Source: JBEKOF01 sp050015895
GTDB lineage: Bacteria > Verrucomicrobiota > Verrucomicrobiia > Limisphaerales > Palsa-1400
Direction: 5' to 3'
Assembly: GCA_050015895.1 (NCBI GenBank)
Contig: JBEKAN010000289.1
Span: 1 to 6,254 of the forward strand
DNA: 6,254 nucleotides
Numbering within the stretch: the first letter of the stretch is position 1; every line of letters begins with the position of its first letter. Shown here one piece after another: positions 5,989 through 6,254 of the stretch. The notes beneath the pieces were generated by a model. The model was not told the DNA's origin and searched no databases. It saw only the letters and a list, made by a program, of their open reading frames with translations. The position numbers and the translations under genes were made by a program.

Positions 5989-6254
5989 ATGCTGCCCTTC
6001 GAGGCATTTTTGGCTCTCCGCTACCTGCGTCCGCGCCGGACGTTTGTTTCGGTCATCACGGTCATCTCGGTCATCGGCGTGATGCTCGGGGTCGCCGTCC
6101 TGATCATCGTCATCGCCGTGATGAGCGGCATGGATCAGGAATGGCGCGACCGCATCCTGGGCTTCGACGCGCACCTGACGGTTTCTAGTGTGGACGACTC
6201 CCCGCTGACCAATTACCCCGCCCTCATGCGGACCATCGCCTCCAACGCCAATGT
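5989..6254 (+). CDS. lolC/lolE: LolC/LolE-family lipoprotein-releasing ABC permease (5' part)
   Basis: ATG 5989 opens a frame that runs off the window after 88 full codons. The product starts MLPFEAFLALRYLRPRRTF, the typical PFE-x-F-x-A-x-RYLR entry of LolC/LolE, followed by a long hydrophobic first helix (about residues 20-45, VISVIGVMLGVAVLIIVIAV) and then MSGMDQEWRDRILGFDAHLT, matching the conserved family passage 'VMNGF-x-x-ELR-x-RILG-x-x-x-H'. In the family these permeases work with the ATPase LolD to extract lipoproteins from the inner membrane and hand them to LolA. LolC and LolE cannot be told apart from this fragment; many bacteria have a single permease of this type. There is no strong Shine-Dalgarno, so coupling to the lipoprotein gene just upstream is likely. 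A lolD ATPase gene would be expected downstream, outside the window. Confidence 0.92.
   Translation, partial: MLPFEAFLALRYLRPRRTFVSVITVISVIGVMLGVAVLIIVIAVMSGMDQEWRDRILGFDAHLTVSSVDDSPLTNYPALMRTIASNAN

Noticed and set aside
5237..6007. Long minus-strand open frame (256 codons)
   Set aside because: It lies antisense to the well-supported lipoprotein gene. Its Ala/Gly/Asp/Arg-rich text is the typical shadow of C-rich third positions, and it has no recognisable motif or start signal.

Overview
The window looks like a high-GC chromosomal segment of a Gram-negative, double-membraned bacterium, most likely from the Verrucomicrobiota (perhaps a Limisphaerales/Pedosphaera-type lineage). This is inferred from gene content and style: SecD and SecF fused in one chain, C-rich third codon positions, an outer-membrane-type lipoprotein next to a Lol permease, and secreted propeller and proline-rich proteins. 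No marker gene fixes the taxonomy. All genes that can be supported are on the + strand.

Left part (1-3808): the 3' end of yajC is followed, after a 15-base all-pyrimidine spacer, by a fused secDF of 853 codons. YajC and SecDF are the accessory subcomplex of the Sec translocon. Next comes a secreted beta-propeller protein with a clear signal peptide and five recurring LP[NDG]-type blade motifs.

Middle part (about 3809-5267): two open frames that I do not recognise lie in the same reading frame and are separated by one TAA codon at 4776-4778. The first has an N-terminal hydrophobic segment and a proline-rich stretch. The second has an 11-residue tandem repeat and ends in a membrane helix followed by a basic tail. 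Together they read like one secreted, C-terminally anchored protein interrupted by a nonsense codon. Codon use here is visibly more relaxed than in the flanking genes. This is the most interesting stretch of the window.

Right part (5268-6254): a 128-base gap leads to a small lipoprotein gene with a good Shine-Dalgarno site and a lipobox; its body faintly resembles the Slp family. Five bases after its stop begins the 5' end of a LolC/LolE-type lipoprotein-releasing ABC permease, which runs off the window.

The shared theme is envelope biogenesis: Sec export on the left, lipoprotein and Lol trafficking on the right, and exported proteins of unknown role between. No RNA genes, CRISPR arrays, insertion sequences or convincing terminators were found.
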